This document shows, in pieces, positions 25,319 through 33,457 of a DNA stretch of 64,000 nucleotides. This DNA is from Sandaracinus sp. GTDB taxonomy: Bacteria > Myxococcota_A > Polyangia > Polyangiales > Houyiibacteriaceae. The translations under genes and the position numbers were made by a program. The stretch covers positions 140,708 to 204,707 of the forward strand of contig JACKEH010000003.1 of NCBI GenBank assembly GCA_020633125.1, in the 5' to 3' direction. The notes under the pieces are model-generated. The model had not been told where the DNA came from. It searched no databases and was given only the letters and a program-made list of their open reading frames with translations. The first letter of the stretch is position 1; each line of letters starts with the position of its first letter.

Positions 25319-26278
25319 CTACCCGCGGCGCTCGCGCTTTAGCTCTTCGAGCTGATCCAAGGTCTTCGGCCAATCGCCCTTGAGCAATCGCGAGAGACCG
25401 CGGTCGGCGAGGAGCACGCCGCCGTTCTGGCAGGTCGCGCAGTAGTTGGTCTCGTTGTCCGCGTAGGCGATGCGTTGCACGGGATCGCCGCAGACCGGGC
25501 ACGGCTGTTTGTATTTGCCGTGCACGGCCATGTCGGGCCGAAACGCGGTGACCTCCTTCGGCCACGCGTCGCCGATCTCGTCGCGGAGCCGATCGCGCCA
25601 CGCGATGAGCGTCGACTGCATCGCGGCGTGAAGGCGCGCGACCTCTTCGTCGCTGAGCTTCGTGGTCCAGCGGTGAGGCGGCAGCTTCGCGGCGTGCAGG
25701 ATCTCGTCGGAGTACGCGTTGCCGATGCCGGAGAGCACCCGGGGATCGGTGAGCGTGCGTTTGACGGTGTGGTTCTCGGCGCGAAGGAGCTGGGTGAACG
25801 TGGGCAGGTCGATCGTCAGCGGCTCGAGACCGCCGGGGTCGTGCTCGGTCAGCGCGTCGTCGCCGCGCACCACGTGGAGCTTGGCGCGCTTCTTCTTGCT
25901 GGCTTCGGTGAAGGCCAACGAGCCGCGGTCGAAGTCGAACATCGCGAGCCCGATGCGCCCGGGCACCGCGGCCCCTTTCTTCTTCCACTGCAGACGTCCG
26001 GCGATCATCAGGTGAATCACGAGGTAGAGCGGCTCGCCTTCGAGCTCGCCCAGGCCGATCACCAGACGTTTGCCCAGGCGGCGGAGGCTGGTGACGGCGC
26101 GCCCGAACGTGGCCGAGAGCGGTGGCTCGACGGTGCGGAGCAAGAAGGGGCTCGCCAGGCGGACCTGCTCGAGCACCGCCGGGGTCGGGTTGCCGTCGAT
26201 CGCATCCGAGGCGTCGCGCGGGAGGAGTCGACGGCGCATCGCGTCCAGGTACAGCTCGACATCGGGCAGCTCCGGCAC
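25319..26278 (-). CDS. Fpg/Nei-family DNA glycosylase
   Basis: 319 aa. The GTG at 26278 yields the family N-terminus PELPDVE after Met removal, giving the catalytic Pro and Glu. RRLGKRLVIGL contains the conserved Lys, and GIGNAYSDEIL the Asn-containing H2TH segment. The C-terminal zinc finger has all four Cys (CPVCG ... YCATC). The finger Arg that contacts the lesion-strand phosphate in Fpg (in the Q-R-A/G-T position) is Asn here (YADNETNYC), so this is a variant. It excises oxidised bases and nicks the strand (family knowledge). Upstream extension of the frame to 26350 lacks the Pro N-terminus and is not used. Confidence 0.9.
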   Translation of the reverse strand: MPELPDVELYLDAMRRRLLPRDASDAIDGNPTPAVLEQVRLASPFLLRTVEPPLSATFGRAVTSLRRLGKRLVIGLGELEGEPLYLVIHLMIAGRLQWKKKGAAVPGRIGLAMFDFDRGSLAFTEASKKKRAKLHVVRGDDALTEHDPGGLEPLTIDLPTFTQLLRAENHTVKRTLTDPRVLSGIGNAYSDEILHAAKLPPHRWTTKLSDEEVARLHAAMQSTLIAWRDRLRDEIGDAWPKEVTAFRPDMAVHGKYKQPCPVCGDPVQRIAYADNETNYCATCQNGGVLLADRGLSRLLKGDWPKTLDQLEELKRERRG

Positions 26279-26329
26279 GGAGGGGACGATAGCAGGCGCA
26301 CTTCGGACCGGGCGCGACGCGCCCACGCA

Positions 26330-26400
26330 AAACGGCCTCTCGTTTCCCAAGCAAACCGAGACGTTGCGTCACGCGCTTCATGGGCAGACCCAGCCCTACG
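26330..26400 (-). repeat. Copy of a dispersed element with core TGACGCAACGTCTCG (minus strand)
   Basis: The reverse complement of 26341-26371 reads as TGACGCAACGTCTCG followed by GTTTGCTTGGG. This matches the 72-bp tandem units at 37708-37923 at about 24 of 30 positions, and the 115-bp repeats at 33075-33351 more weakly. It lies upstream of the Fpg-like gene. Confidence 0.65.
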
Positions 26401-26437
26401 TTGGTGGAAAGGAAACGCCCTCGCGAACTCGCCGTTT

Positions 26438-26794
26438 TCACGAACCTTTTCGTCGCGCGCCGACGAAGCCTTCGAGGACACCGAGCGACTCCGGCTCCGA
26501 TTCCATACCGACGACGCCTAACAAGCCCCACAAACCCGGCGCCCCACACTCCGTCGCTGGCACGCTCGCCCCGACCTCGTCCACGCATCCGACGTCGCAC
26601 GTCCCCACGCGATCGCAGAGCACCTCGCCCGACCGCATGCGCACGGTGCACTCGCCGATGTCGCGGCACGTGACGTTGCAGTCGTCGCCGCACTCGACCG
26701 CGCAATCCGACGCGCGCTCGCAGACGAAGCCACACGACGCGCCGCAGCGGAGCACGCACGACCCAAGAGCCGTGACGTCTCCGATTCGGGTCAA
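26438..26794 (-). pseudogene. Cys-rich protein fragment, likely missing its N-terminus
   Basis: About 118 codons with excellent G/C third positions. Residues ~10-75 carry some 14 Cys in short spacings (CVLRCGASCGFVCERASDC, then CGDDC, TCRD). Such small Cys-rich proteins in myxobacteria normally begin with a signal peptide, but none precedes this one: the best start is a TTG at 26794, only 42 bp from the start of the divergent RCC1 lipoprotein gene. Either the 5' end is lost or a frame change hides it. The function is unknown; a secreted metal-binding or disulfide-rich role is a guess. Confidence 0.5.
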
Positions 26795-26836
26795 CGAGCC
26801 CTTGCTCGCGCGCCGCTCCGCTTGTCTTCTACCCTC

Positions 26837-29110
26837 ATGAGACGTCGGGGGATGGGGCTCGTGTTCTGGGTGGTGCTCGCGTGCGGTGGCGAAGAGCCGG
26901 CGAGCACACCGCCGACGGCGGCTCCGACGGAGGGGACGCCCACGCCGGAGACGGCGTCCACCACGAACGCGAGCTCGGAGACGACGTCCACCACGAACGC
27001 GAGCTCGGAGACGCCGGCGCCGGAGACGCCGCCTGCCGAAGCGCCGCCTTCCGAATCGGACGAGCCCGTCGTTCCCGAAGCCACGCCGGTCGTCGGCGTC
27101 AGCGCGCTCGTCGCCTCGGACGCCTACACCTGCGCCTTGGCCTCGCGGCGCTTGCAATGCGTCGGGGTGCCGCCTTCGACGTTGCCCGACTCGGAGCACG
27201 ACCTCGTCGCCGCGCTCTCCGGCGCGGTCTGCGTCGCGACGCGGGATCACGACGGCGTGCGCTGTTGGGGCGAGGACGCCGAGATGATGGGCTACGAAGG
27301 CATGCTCTCGCGCTGGGAGCGCGAGTGTGGCGACGACGCCGCCGACGATTGCCTCGAGCGTCGCGAAGCCCGTTGGACCGCCGAACGACGACGCGACGGT
27401 CTGACCTTGGCGATCGCGGGCGTGAAGTCGCTCGCCGGCGCCACCGGTACCGTGTGCGCGCTCGGCACCGAGGGGCGTGTCCTGTGTTGGGATCTGATGG
27501 GCGAGAGCACCCGTCCGCTTCGTCAGCTCACGATCGCCGACGCGGTGGAGCTCGCGGTGGCCGACGGCGCCGTCTGCGCGCGCCTCGAGGGCGGGGGCGT
27601 GCACTGCTGGGAGGAGTGGGGCGACCCGGACGAGCGTGTACGCCCGAGGGCCGTGCGTGGGGTCGAAGGCGCGGTGCGCGTCGCGGTCGGAAGCGAGCTC
27701 TCGTGCGCGTGGAACGCGGCGAACGAAGCGCGCTGCTGGGGTTTCGACTGGGCGTTCGACGGCGACCTTCCCGAGCGCGGCTCGGGCCGCGTGCGGGGCT
27801 TCGACGGCTTCGAGAGCTTCGCCTTCTCCGGGGTCGAAGCGTTCGGTTGTGGCCTTCGCTCGGGCCGCGTCGAGTGCCTGGGCGACCCGCGCTTCGGACA
27901 ACTCGGGCGCGCGGGCGTGCCGGGCGACGCGCGTCGGTTTCGCGCGAGCGAGCCCGGTTTTCCGAGCGTGGCGAATCCGCGTCGGGTCGTGGTCGGTTCG
28001 CACCACGCCTGCGCGCTCGACGCCTCCGACCGCCTGCATTGTTGGGGCTCGACGGCCGAAGGCGCGCTCGGCCAGGCCCGCAAACGCACGCGCTTCGGCC
28101 CGGAGACGGTGCCGAACGTGCGCGCCGAAGCCTTGGCGGTCGTGTTTCAGCGCACGTGCGCGAAAACGAGCACGGGCTGGCAATGTTGGGGGCCCGAGAC
28201 GGCGAGCGATCGACGCGGTGAGCCGTGGCGCATCCAGCCGGGCGACTTCCCGGCCGAGTCGGTGCCCTTCGGGTGGGCGGGCCGCGTGTGCGCGCGTTTC
28301 GGCGAGAGCCTGCGTTGCCCGACGGAGACGCTCGAAGGTCGGTTGCTCGCCAACGGGCCGCCCTGTCGACTGACCGCGGAAGGGGCGCTCGAATGTCGCG
28401 AGCGCGACACGTGGAACCGCCTCGAGGGCTCCGACGGTTGGCAGTGGATCAGCGGCTACGGAACCTCGGTCACGGTCGGAAAGCCCGGCGAGCTGCAGCG
28501 TGTTCGGACGACCGCCGGGCGCTTCGAGGTGCGCGACACGATCGCGACGCCGCCCGACGTGCAGGAGGTCTTCGAGGTCAGCTCGCGGACGTGCGTGCGG
28601 CGCACGAGCGTCGTGTCGTGTTGGCGGGATGGCGCGTGGGTCGACCTCGCGACGCCGCCGTTCGTCGAGGTGGGGGCCGGCAGCGGCCACGCGTGCGGTC
28701 GCTCGGCGACGGGTGAGGTGTGGTGTTGGGGGAGCAACCTGCAAGCCCAGCTCGCGCGCGAGACACCGAGCTCGTCGGAGGCTCCGGTGCGGGTCGCCGA
28801 CCTCGGGGTCGCGACCGCGTTGGTGGTCGGGCGATCGCACGCCTGCGCGATCGTCGAAGAGGGCGCGGTCCGTTGTTGGGGCGCGTCGCACGAAGGCCAG
28901 CTCGGCGTGGACCCCGGCACCTGGATGCCGCGCCCGGTGCCGATGGCGATGCCGGCTGGGGTCGCGGCCGAGACTCGCGAAGCGACCGAGACGGCGGGTT
29001 CCGCGACCGAGGCGAGCCGTGCGAGCTCCGCGACCGACCCCGTGACCGACACAGCGGCGGAAGGCCCTGCGACGGGAGCCGCCGCGACTCCGGCGACCGC
29101 GAACCCTTGA
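26837..29110 (+). CDS. RCC1-like beta-propeller lipoprotein
   Basis: 757 aa. The lipobox is VVLAC (Cys16), followed by a Thr/Glu/Pro-rich linker to about residue 85. Many RCC1-type blades follow, each with a Cys-rich signature such as VRCWGEDAEMMG, LHCWGSTAEGALG, VWCWGSNLQAQLA and VRCWGASHEGQLG, with SHACA-type strands between. The C-terminal tail is an Ala/Thr/Glu low-complexity repeat. Surface-exposed RCC1 propellers with CWG motifs are common in myxobacteria and serve as binding scaffolds of unknown ligand. Starts at the ATG at 26837; an ATG at 26852 would also keep the lipobox. Confidence 0.87.
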   Translation: MRRRGMGLVFWVVLACGGEEPASTPPTAAPTEGTPTPETASTTNASSETTSTTNASSETPAPETPPAEAPPSESDEPVVPEATPVVGVSALVASDAYTCALASRRLQCVGVPPSTLPDSEHDLVAALSGAVCVATRDHDGVRCWGEDAEMMGYEGMLSRWERECGDDAADDCLERREARWTAERRRDGLTLAIAGVKSLAGATGTVCALGTEGRVLCWDLMGESTRPLRQLTIADAVELAVADGAVCARLEGGGVHCWEEWGDPDERVRPRAVRGVEGAVRVAVGSELSCAWNAANEARCWGFDWAFDGDLPERGSGRVRGFDGFESFAFSGVEAFGCGLRSGRVECLGDPRFGQLGRAGVPGDARRFRASEPGFPSVANPRRVVVGSHHACALDASDRLHCWGSTAEGALGQARKRTRFGPETVPNVRAEALAVVFQRTCAKTSTGWQCWGPETASDRRGEPWRIQPGDFPAESVPFGWAGRVCARFGESLRCPTETLEGRLLANGPPCRLTAEGALECRERDTWNRLEGSDGWQWISGYGTSVTVGKPGELQRVRTTAGRFEVRDTIATPPDVQEVFEVSSRTCVRRTSVVSCWRDGAWVDLATPPFVEVGAGSGHACGRSATGEVWCWGSNLQAQLARETPSSSEAPVRVADLGVATALVVGRSHACAIVEEGAVRCWGASHEGQLGVDPGTWMPRPVPMAMPAGVAAETREATETAGSATEASRASSATDPVTDTAAEGPATGAAATPATANP

Positions 29111-29217
29111 GGCTCGCATTTCGTCGACGCCGTCCACCGAGGTCGTCGCAAGTTTCGATCGGTCGCGCACGACGCGGCGAATCCGAGCGGCCGCACGCCG
29201 CGGCCCCGAACCTCGGG

Positions 29218-29469
29218 TCAGCCCACGCGGTACTTCAGCAACCCACGCAGCGTCTCTCTCGCGCGCGCTTCGTCCACCGAGGTCCGACCTTCCGTGCTCT
29301 GCCCGCCCAGGTCGTCACGCCGTTCGATCACCACGAAGCCGTCGTCCTCGTACGCGACGATCGTGGTGACGCGGCCGTCGCCGTACACGAAGTAGTCGTC
29401 GCGGTAGGGGCGCCCGGCTCGAATCGCTTCGAGCGCGCGGTCGACCTCTTCGTCGGTGGGCTCGGCCAC
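29218..29469 (-). CDS. Small hypothetical protein
   Basis: 83 aa, soluble, acidic. The GTG at 29469 is immediately after the TGA of the DUF4266 gene (no gap), so translation is probably coupled. A strand-rich middle (DDYFVYGDGRVTTIVAYEDD) is flanked by helices. No family recognised. It is last in a three-gene operon with the CFI-box and DUF4266 genes. Confidence 0.65.
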   Translation of the reverse strand: MAEPTDEEVDRALEAIRAGRPYRDDYFVYGDGRVTTIVAYEDDGFVVIERRDDLGGQSTEGRTSVDEARARETLRGLLKYRVG

Positions 29470-29709
29470 TCAGTTGCAGCCGCAGCCGCCGCCGGTGCTG
29501 CCGGCGCCGCCGGTGGCGCCTTCGCGCGAGTCGTGGACGTGGGCCTGAAAGCCCATCTCGGCGCTCTCGCGCTCGGTGTCCATGCCGGGGCGCGCGAGGT
29601 CTTCGCGCTCGTAGGGCGCGACGTGCACGCAGCCGACCCCGACGACGAGCCCGGTGAGCAGACCCGCGGCGAGGACGACGCGGGAGAGGCGGAACGAGAG
29701 CGAGGTCAT
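29470..29709 (-). CDS. DUF4266 lipoprotein
   Basis: 79 aa. Lipobox VGVGC is followed by VHVAPYEREDLARPGM, then FQAHVHDSREGATGG and a terminal GGGCGCN, the pattern of DUF4266. Family members are usually encoded beside DUF3570 and FAD:protein FMN transferase genes; here neither is seen. The start ATG at 29709 overlaps the stop of the upstream CFI-box gene by 4 nt, and the stop abuts the next start. Function unknown. Confidence 0.85.
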   Translation of the reverse strand: MTSLSFRLSRVVLAAGLLTGLVVGVGCVHVAPYEREDLARPGMDTERESAEMGFQAHVHDSREGATGGAGSTGGGCGCN

Positions 29710-31550
29710 TCGGAGATCCACCGGGCGAGCTCGACCACGGGTGAGAGCAGGGTGCGCACCGCGGCGCGAAGCTCGCCGTCGCCGCGCACCACGTCGGCCG
29801 CCGCCGGGCCGACCTCGTAGTAGAGGCCCACGAGCGCGGCGCCGAACGCGTGGCTGCGAAGGTGACGGTCGCGAACGCGGCGAAGCACGCCGATCTCGGC
29901 GGCCATCGGGGTGCCGTACGCCGCGGTCGCCACGAAGCAGGGCGAGACCGTCGTGAAGATGATCTCGGTGGTCACGATCTCCTGCACCACGGGAGCGCTG
30001 GCGCCACCGCAGCTGTCGACCGCGCGAAGGCCGACGTAGTAGCGGGTCTGCGGCTGCAGGTGCCCCAGATCGACGGCGATCCTTTCGCCGGGGAGCATGT
30101 CCGTCGGAATGACGAGCGCTTCGTCCTCGAGCGACGCGATCTTCGCTTCGACGCCCCAGCTGCCGAAGTCGTCGCCGGCCTCGAAAGGCTCGTACGAGAC
30201 ACGCAGCTCGTAGCGCTGCAGCGGACGAAGCGTCTCGGGCGCGGTGAAGCGCACGTGGGCCCAGTTCCACGAGCGCTCCTCGTGAAGCTCCACCTCGAGG
30301 TCACCGATCGTCGAAGGCGCCGCTTCGATGTCGCACAGGCCCACGCACTGGCTGGCTTCGCAGAGGAAGCCGGTGTCGCAAGGACGCGTGTCGTCGCACT
30401 CCGCGAAACACTGCGGCGGCGGGTTCGGGCCCGAGCAGACCGCGGTCGGGACGACGTCGACGACCACGCGCGCGTCGCCCATGAGGCGCAGACGGTCCGC
30501 GCCGCTGCCCGGCGCCGCGCCCGGGTCGTCCGTGATGGTGCCGTCCATCGTGCGCAGCTCGCCGTCCTCGCCGTGCACGCTGCCGTAGCCGATCGGCGTC
30601 GCCGCCTCGAAGGTGCCGCCTTGGCTCGTGAGCTGCACCGGCACCGCGAAGACCACGCTCGGCTGACCGCGGTAGGGGTAGCCGTAGGTCTTCGCCCAGA
30701 AGTCCCAGTGCAAGGTCTCGCCGAGCGTGGGCGTCGGGAAACGCTCGGGGTCGTAGGTGTCGTTGTAGTCGCCCTCGACGTTCACCTCGACGTAGATCGT
30801 GTACTCGCCGGCCGGCCACTCGCTCGGAAGCGCGAGCTGAATCGAGCGCGCTTGGTCGCCGGCGAGGGTCGCCATGGTGACGGCGTCGATCTCGGGCATC
30901 ACCTCGCGCGCGTCGGTGTTGAAGCGCGCCGCGTCGGCGTGGTCGTAGGTGCCGACCGCGGAGATGTCGCGGCGCGCCGGGTAGAGCGACTCGGTGTCGA
31001 GCTGGCGCATCTCCATCGACGCGCCGCCTTCGTCCTCGAAGGGCTCGCCGTAGCCGCGGCCGACGTCGTCGTTCGTGGCGTAGCGGCCCTTGTCGCTGTT
31101 GAACTGGCTCGCGCAGGTGACCGCGTCGAGGGCGTCGCGCGAGGTCGTGCTCTGGTTGAACGAGAGGCAGAAGTAGTGGTCGGGCGAGGCGTCGTTCGAC
31201 GTGCGGCTCGCGTAGCCCTCGGAGGCGCGGTTCTGGAAGATGACGCGCTGGAAGGGCCCTTGCGCGGCGGCGCGGCGGTGGGCCCACACGGGCAGCACAC
31301 CTTCGCGGCGGCCGTAGGGCCAGTGGAAGCCGCTGTTCATCTGCAAGGCGCCGGGGCGGTTGCCGATGCCACGGCGGGCGGTGGCTTCGGTCAGACGCAG
31401 CGTGCGGAGGAAGGTGCCGTCGGGGCTCTCGATCCAGATCGCGATCTGCGCCCGCGCGGTCGGCGTGAGGCGGACCTCGACGATGCGGTCTTGGGCGTGT
31501 GCGGCGCTCGCGAGCGAGCACAACAAGAACAAGGCCAGGCCACGACGCAT
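29706..31550 (-). CDS. Exported protein with fibronectin-III-like domain and CFI-box-CTERM tail
   Basis: 614 aa. Signal peptide at 1-20 (MRRGLALFLLCSLASAAHAQ). Residues ~25-390 form a large strand-rich domain of unknown family. A Cys-rich segment (about 395-430) follows, then a fibronectin type III-like domain (about 435-535). The C-terminus has CFVATAAYGTPMAAEIGVLR and a hydrophobic helix, the CFI-box-CTERM signal thought to mark a processing or anchoring system. The frame is open far upstream through repeats; the ATG at 31550 is chosen because it begins the signal peptide. Heads an operon with DUF4266. Confidence 0.82.
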   Translation of the reverse strand: MRRGLALFLLCSLASAAHAQDRIVEVRLTPTARAQIAIWIESPDGTFLRTLRLTEATARRGIGNRPGALQMNSGFHWPYGRREGVLPVWAHRRAAAQGPFQRVIFQNRASEGYASRTSNDASPDHYFCLSFNQSTTSRDALDAVTCASQFNSDKGRYATNDDVGRGYGEPFEDEGGASMEMRQLDTESLYPARRDISAVGTYDHADAARFNTDAREVMPEIDAVTMATLAGDQARSIQLALPSEWPAGEYTIYVEVNVEGDYNDTYDPERFPTPTLGETLHWDFWAKTYGYPYRGQPSVVFAVPVQLTSQGGTFEAATPIGYGSVHGEDGELRTMDGTITDDPGAAPGSGADRLRLMGDARVVVDVVPTAVCSGPNPPPQCFAECDDTRPCDTGFLCEASQCVGLCDIEAAPSTIGDLEVELHEERSWNWAHVRFTAPETLRPLQRYELRVSYEPFEAGDDFGSWGVEAKIASLEDEALVIPTDMLPGERIAVDLGHLQPQTRYYVGLRAVDSCGGASAPVVQEIVTTEIIFTTVSPCFVATAAYGTPMAAEIGVLRRVRDRHLRSHAFGAALVGLYYEVGPAAADVVRGDGELRAAVRTLLSPVVELARWISE

Positions 31551-31670
31551 GGCGGGGAGTCTAGGTCCAGGCTCGGCGCGACGCCAAGGCGTGGCCTCAC
31601 GGGGGTTCGCGAATCCGTAGACGCGTGAATGCAGGTCGCTCGCGTGGGCCCGTGCCCATGTCGTCGACCT

Positions 31671-31698
31671 GCCCGTGCCCGTGCCCGTGCCCGTGCCC
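31671..31698 (+). repeat. (GTGCCC)n hexamer array, left arm upstream of the exchanger gene
   Basis: Four to five perfect GTGCCC units. It is complementary to the (GGGCAC)n array at 31842-31919, so the two could pair across about 140 bp. It lies in the 445-bp gap 31551-31995. Confidence 0.9.
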
Positions 31699-31722
31699 GA
31701 AAACCCGTCCGACGGCCCCGAC

Positions 31723-31792
31723 CGTAGGTGACGACGCGTAGGTGACGGCTCGTAGGTGACGCCTCGTAGGTGACGACGCGTAGTCGACGACG
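31723..31792 (+). repeat. 14-bp tandem repeat, five copies
   Basis: Unit CGTAGGTGACGACG with variants at the last three bases; the fifth copy has AGTCGA in place of AGGTGA. It lies between the two inverted hexamer arrays and is not a multiple of three. Confidence 0.9.
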
Positions 31793-31841
31793 CGTGGGTC
31801 GCGTGGGTGAGGGACACGCGACGGAGGCGTGTGACGAGGCG

Positions 31842-31919
31842 CGGGCACGAGGCGCGGCGGCGCGGGCGCGGGCACGGGCACGAGCCGCGGCGGCACGGGC
31901 ACGGGCACGGGCACGGGCG
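31842..31919 (-). repeat. (GGGCAC)n hexamer array, right arm upstream of the exchanger gene
   Basis: GGGCAC and GGGCGC units interrupted by GAGGCGCGGCGG-type words; the last part (31894-31919) is regular. It is the reverse complement of the left array and ends 77 bp before the exchanger start. Confidence 0.88.
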
Positions 31920-31995
31920 TCCTCGGAGCGTCGGCGTGGTCCGACAGTCGTCACTCGAAGTGGCGCGCTCGCCGCGGGGACCGTAGAGCGACGGG

Positions 31996-32964
31996 GTGGA
32001 TTGGCTCCTGGTGCTCGTGGGCCTCGGCCTCTTGCTCGTCGGCGGTGAGGCGCTCGTGCGTGGGGCGAGCGGCGTGGCGTTGGCCGCCCGGCTCTCCCCG
32101 GCCGTGGTCGGGCTGACGATCGTCGCGGCGGGCACCTCGATGCCCGAGCTCGTCGTCTCGCTGCAAGCCGCGATGGAAGGCAGCCCGGGCCTCGCGGTCG
32201 GCAACGTGGTCGGCTCGAACCTCTTCAACGTCGGGATGATCTTGGGGCTGACCGCGCTGATCGTGCCGCTGCGCATCCTCGGCAACAGCGTGAAGCTCGA
32301 GTGGCCGGTCATGATGCTGGCGGCGTTTCAGCTCGTCTTGCTCGCGCGGGACGGCACGGTGGATCGCCTCGAAGGCGGCTTCCTCGTCGCCGCGCTCGTG
32401 GCGTTCGTCGCCTACGCGGTCTGGGTCGCCCGCACGGGGACGACCTCGGAGGAAGCCGAGGAGTTCGACGAGCTTCCGACCGCGTCCTTCGGGCGAGTGG
32501 GCGCGACCGCGGTGTGGCTGAACGTCGGGGCGATCCTGGTGGGCGTCGGGTTGCTGGCCGGCGGCTCGACCGCGCTGGTGCATGGGGCGGTCGGCATCGC
32601 GAGCGCGCTCGGCGTCTCCGACGCGGTCATCGGGTTGACGGTCGTCGCGGCCGGGACGAGCTCGCCGGAGCTGGTGACCTCGTTGGTCGCGGCGCGCCGC
32701 GGACGGGACGACGTGGCGGTGGCGAACGTGCTCGGCAGCAACGTCTTCAACGTGCTCGGCATCGCGGGACTGACCGCGTTGGTGCATCCGCTCCCCGTGC
32801 CCGAGGAGATCGTCGCGCGCGACGCGTGGTGGATGCTCGGCATGTGCGCCGTGCTCTTTCCGTTCATGCGGCGGCGCATGCGGCTCGGGCGAGCCGAGGG
32901 CGCGATGCTCTTCGGAGCCTTCGTGGTCTACCTCGGCCTCTTGATTCACGACGCGCTGGGGTGA
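31996..32964 (+). CDS. CaxA-type Na+/Ca2+ exchanger family transporter
   Basis: 322 aa with about ten membrane helices in two inverted halves. Each half has the CaCA signature: GLTIVAAGTSMPELVVSL with NVVGSNLFNVG, and GLTVVAAGTSSPELVTSL with NVLGSNVFNVL (alpha-1 and alpha-2 repeats). Exchanges Na+ (or K+/Na+) against Ca2+ at the inner membrane. The GTG at 31996 is the start, as it opens the first helix (MDWLLVLVGLGLLLVGG). The gene stands alone, flanked on both sides by inverted (GTGCCC)n/(GGGCAC)n arrays. Confidence 0.93.
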   Translation: MDWLLVLVGLGLLLVGGEALVRGASGVALAARLSPAVVGLTIVAAGTSMPELVVSLQAAMEGSPGLAVGNVVGSNLFNVGMILGLTALIVPLRILGNSVKLEWPVMMLAAFQLVLLARDGTVDRLEGGFLVAALVAFVAYAVWVARTGTTSEEAEEFDELPTASFGRVGATAVWLNVGAILVGVGLLAGGSTALVHGAVGIASALGVSDAVIGLTVVAAGTSSPELVTSLVAARRGRDDVAVANVLGSNVFNVLGIAGLTALVHPLPVPEEIVARDAWWMLGMCAVLFPFMRRRMRLGRAEGAMLFGAFVVYLGLLIHDALG

Positions 32965-32982
32965 GGCGTTCTCGACACGCTC

Positions 32983-33445
32983 GTGCCCGTGCCCGTGCCC
33001 GTGTCGCGTGGAGCCGGCACGGCGCATCGCGCACAACAGCACGTGTTGCGGTGCCGTGGCGGCCACTCCGGAAACGCCCACGCAAGATGGACCGAATTGG
33101 CGCACGCAAGTCCCGAGGTTGCGTCAGACACCTTCTGGGTATGGGGGGCCCAGTTTTGCTGGGCGACCTCTGCCCACGAGAATCGCTCGGTGGCGGAGGG
33201 GTATCCGACCGTCGGGCGGAACTCGCGGTATGTCCGCGCCCACGCGAGATGGACCGAATTGGCGCACGCAAGTCCCGAGGTTGCGTCAGACACTTCCTGG
33301 GTATGGGGGGCCCAGTGTTGCTGGACGGCCTCTGCCCACGAGAATCCCTCGAAAAGCGGGGGCGTGACGTACGCGGGGCGCATCCGAATCGAGACTCCGA
33401 GCGCTCGGTGCTCGCCCGGGGCACGGGCACGGGCACGGGCACGGG
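32983..33445. repeat. Composite repeat: two inverted hexamer arrays enclosing two 115-bp direct repeats
   Basis: (GTGCCC)n at 32983-33003 and (GGGCAC)n at 33417-33445 are inverted. Inside lie 115-bp copies at 33075-33189 and 33237-33351, with 7 mismatches by eye, offset 162 bp. Each carries CGAGGTTGCGTCA, the reverse complement of the dispersed TGACGCAACCTCG core, and a GGGGGGCCCAG run. This fills the 493-bp gap 32965-33457; no gene is apparent. Confidence 0.9.
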
Positions 33446-33457
33446 AAGGTCGCGTGA

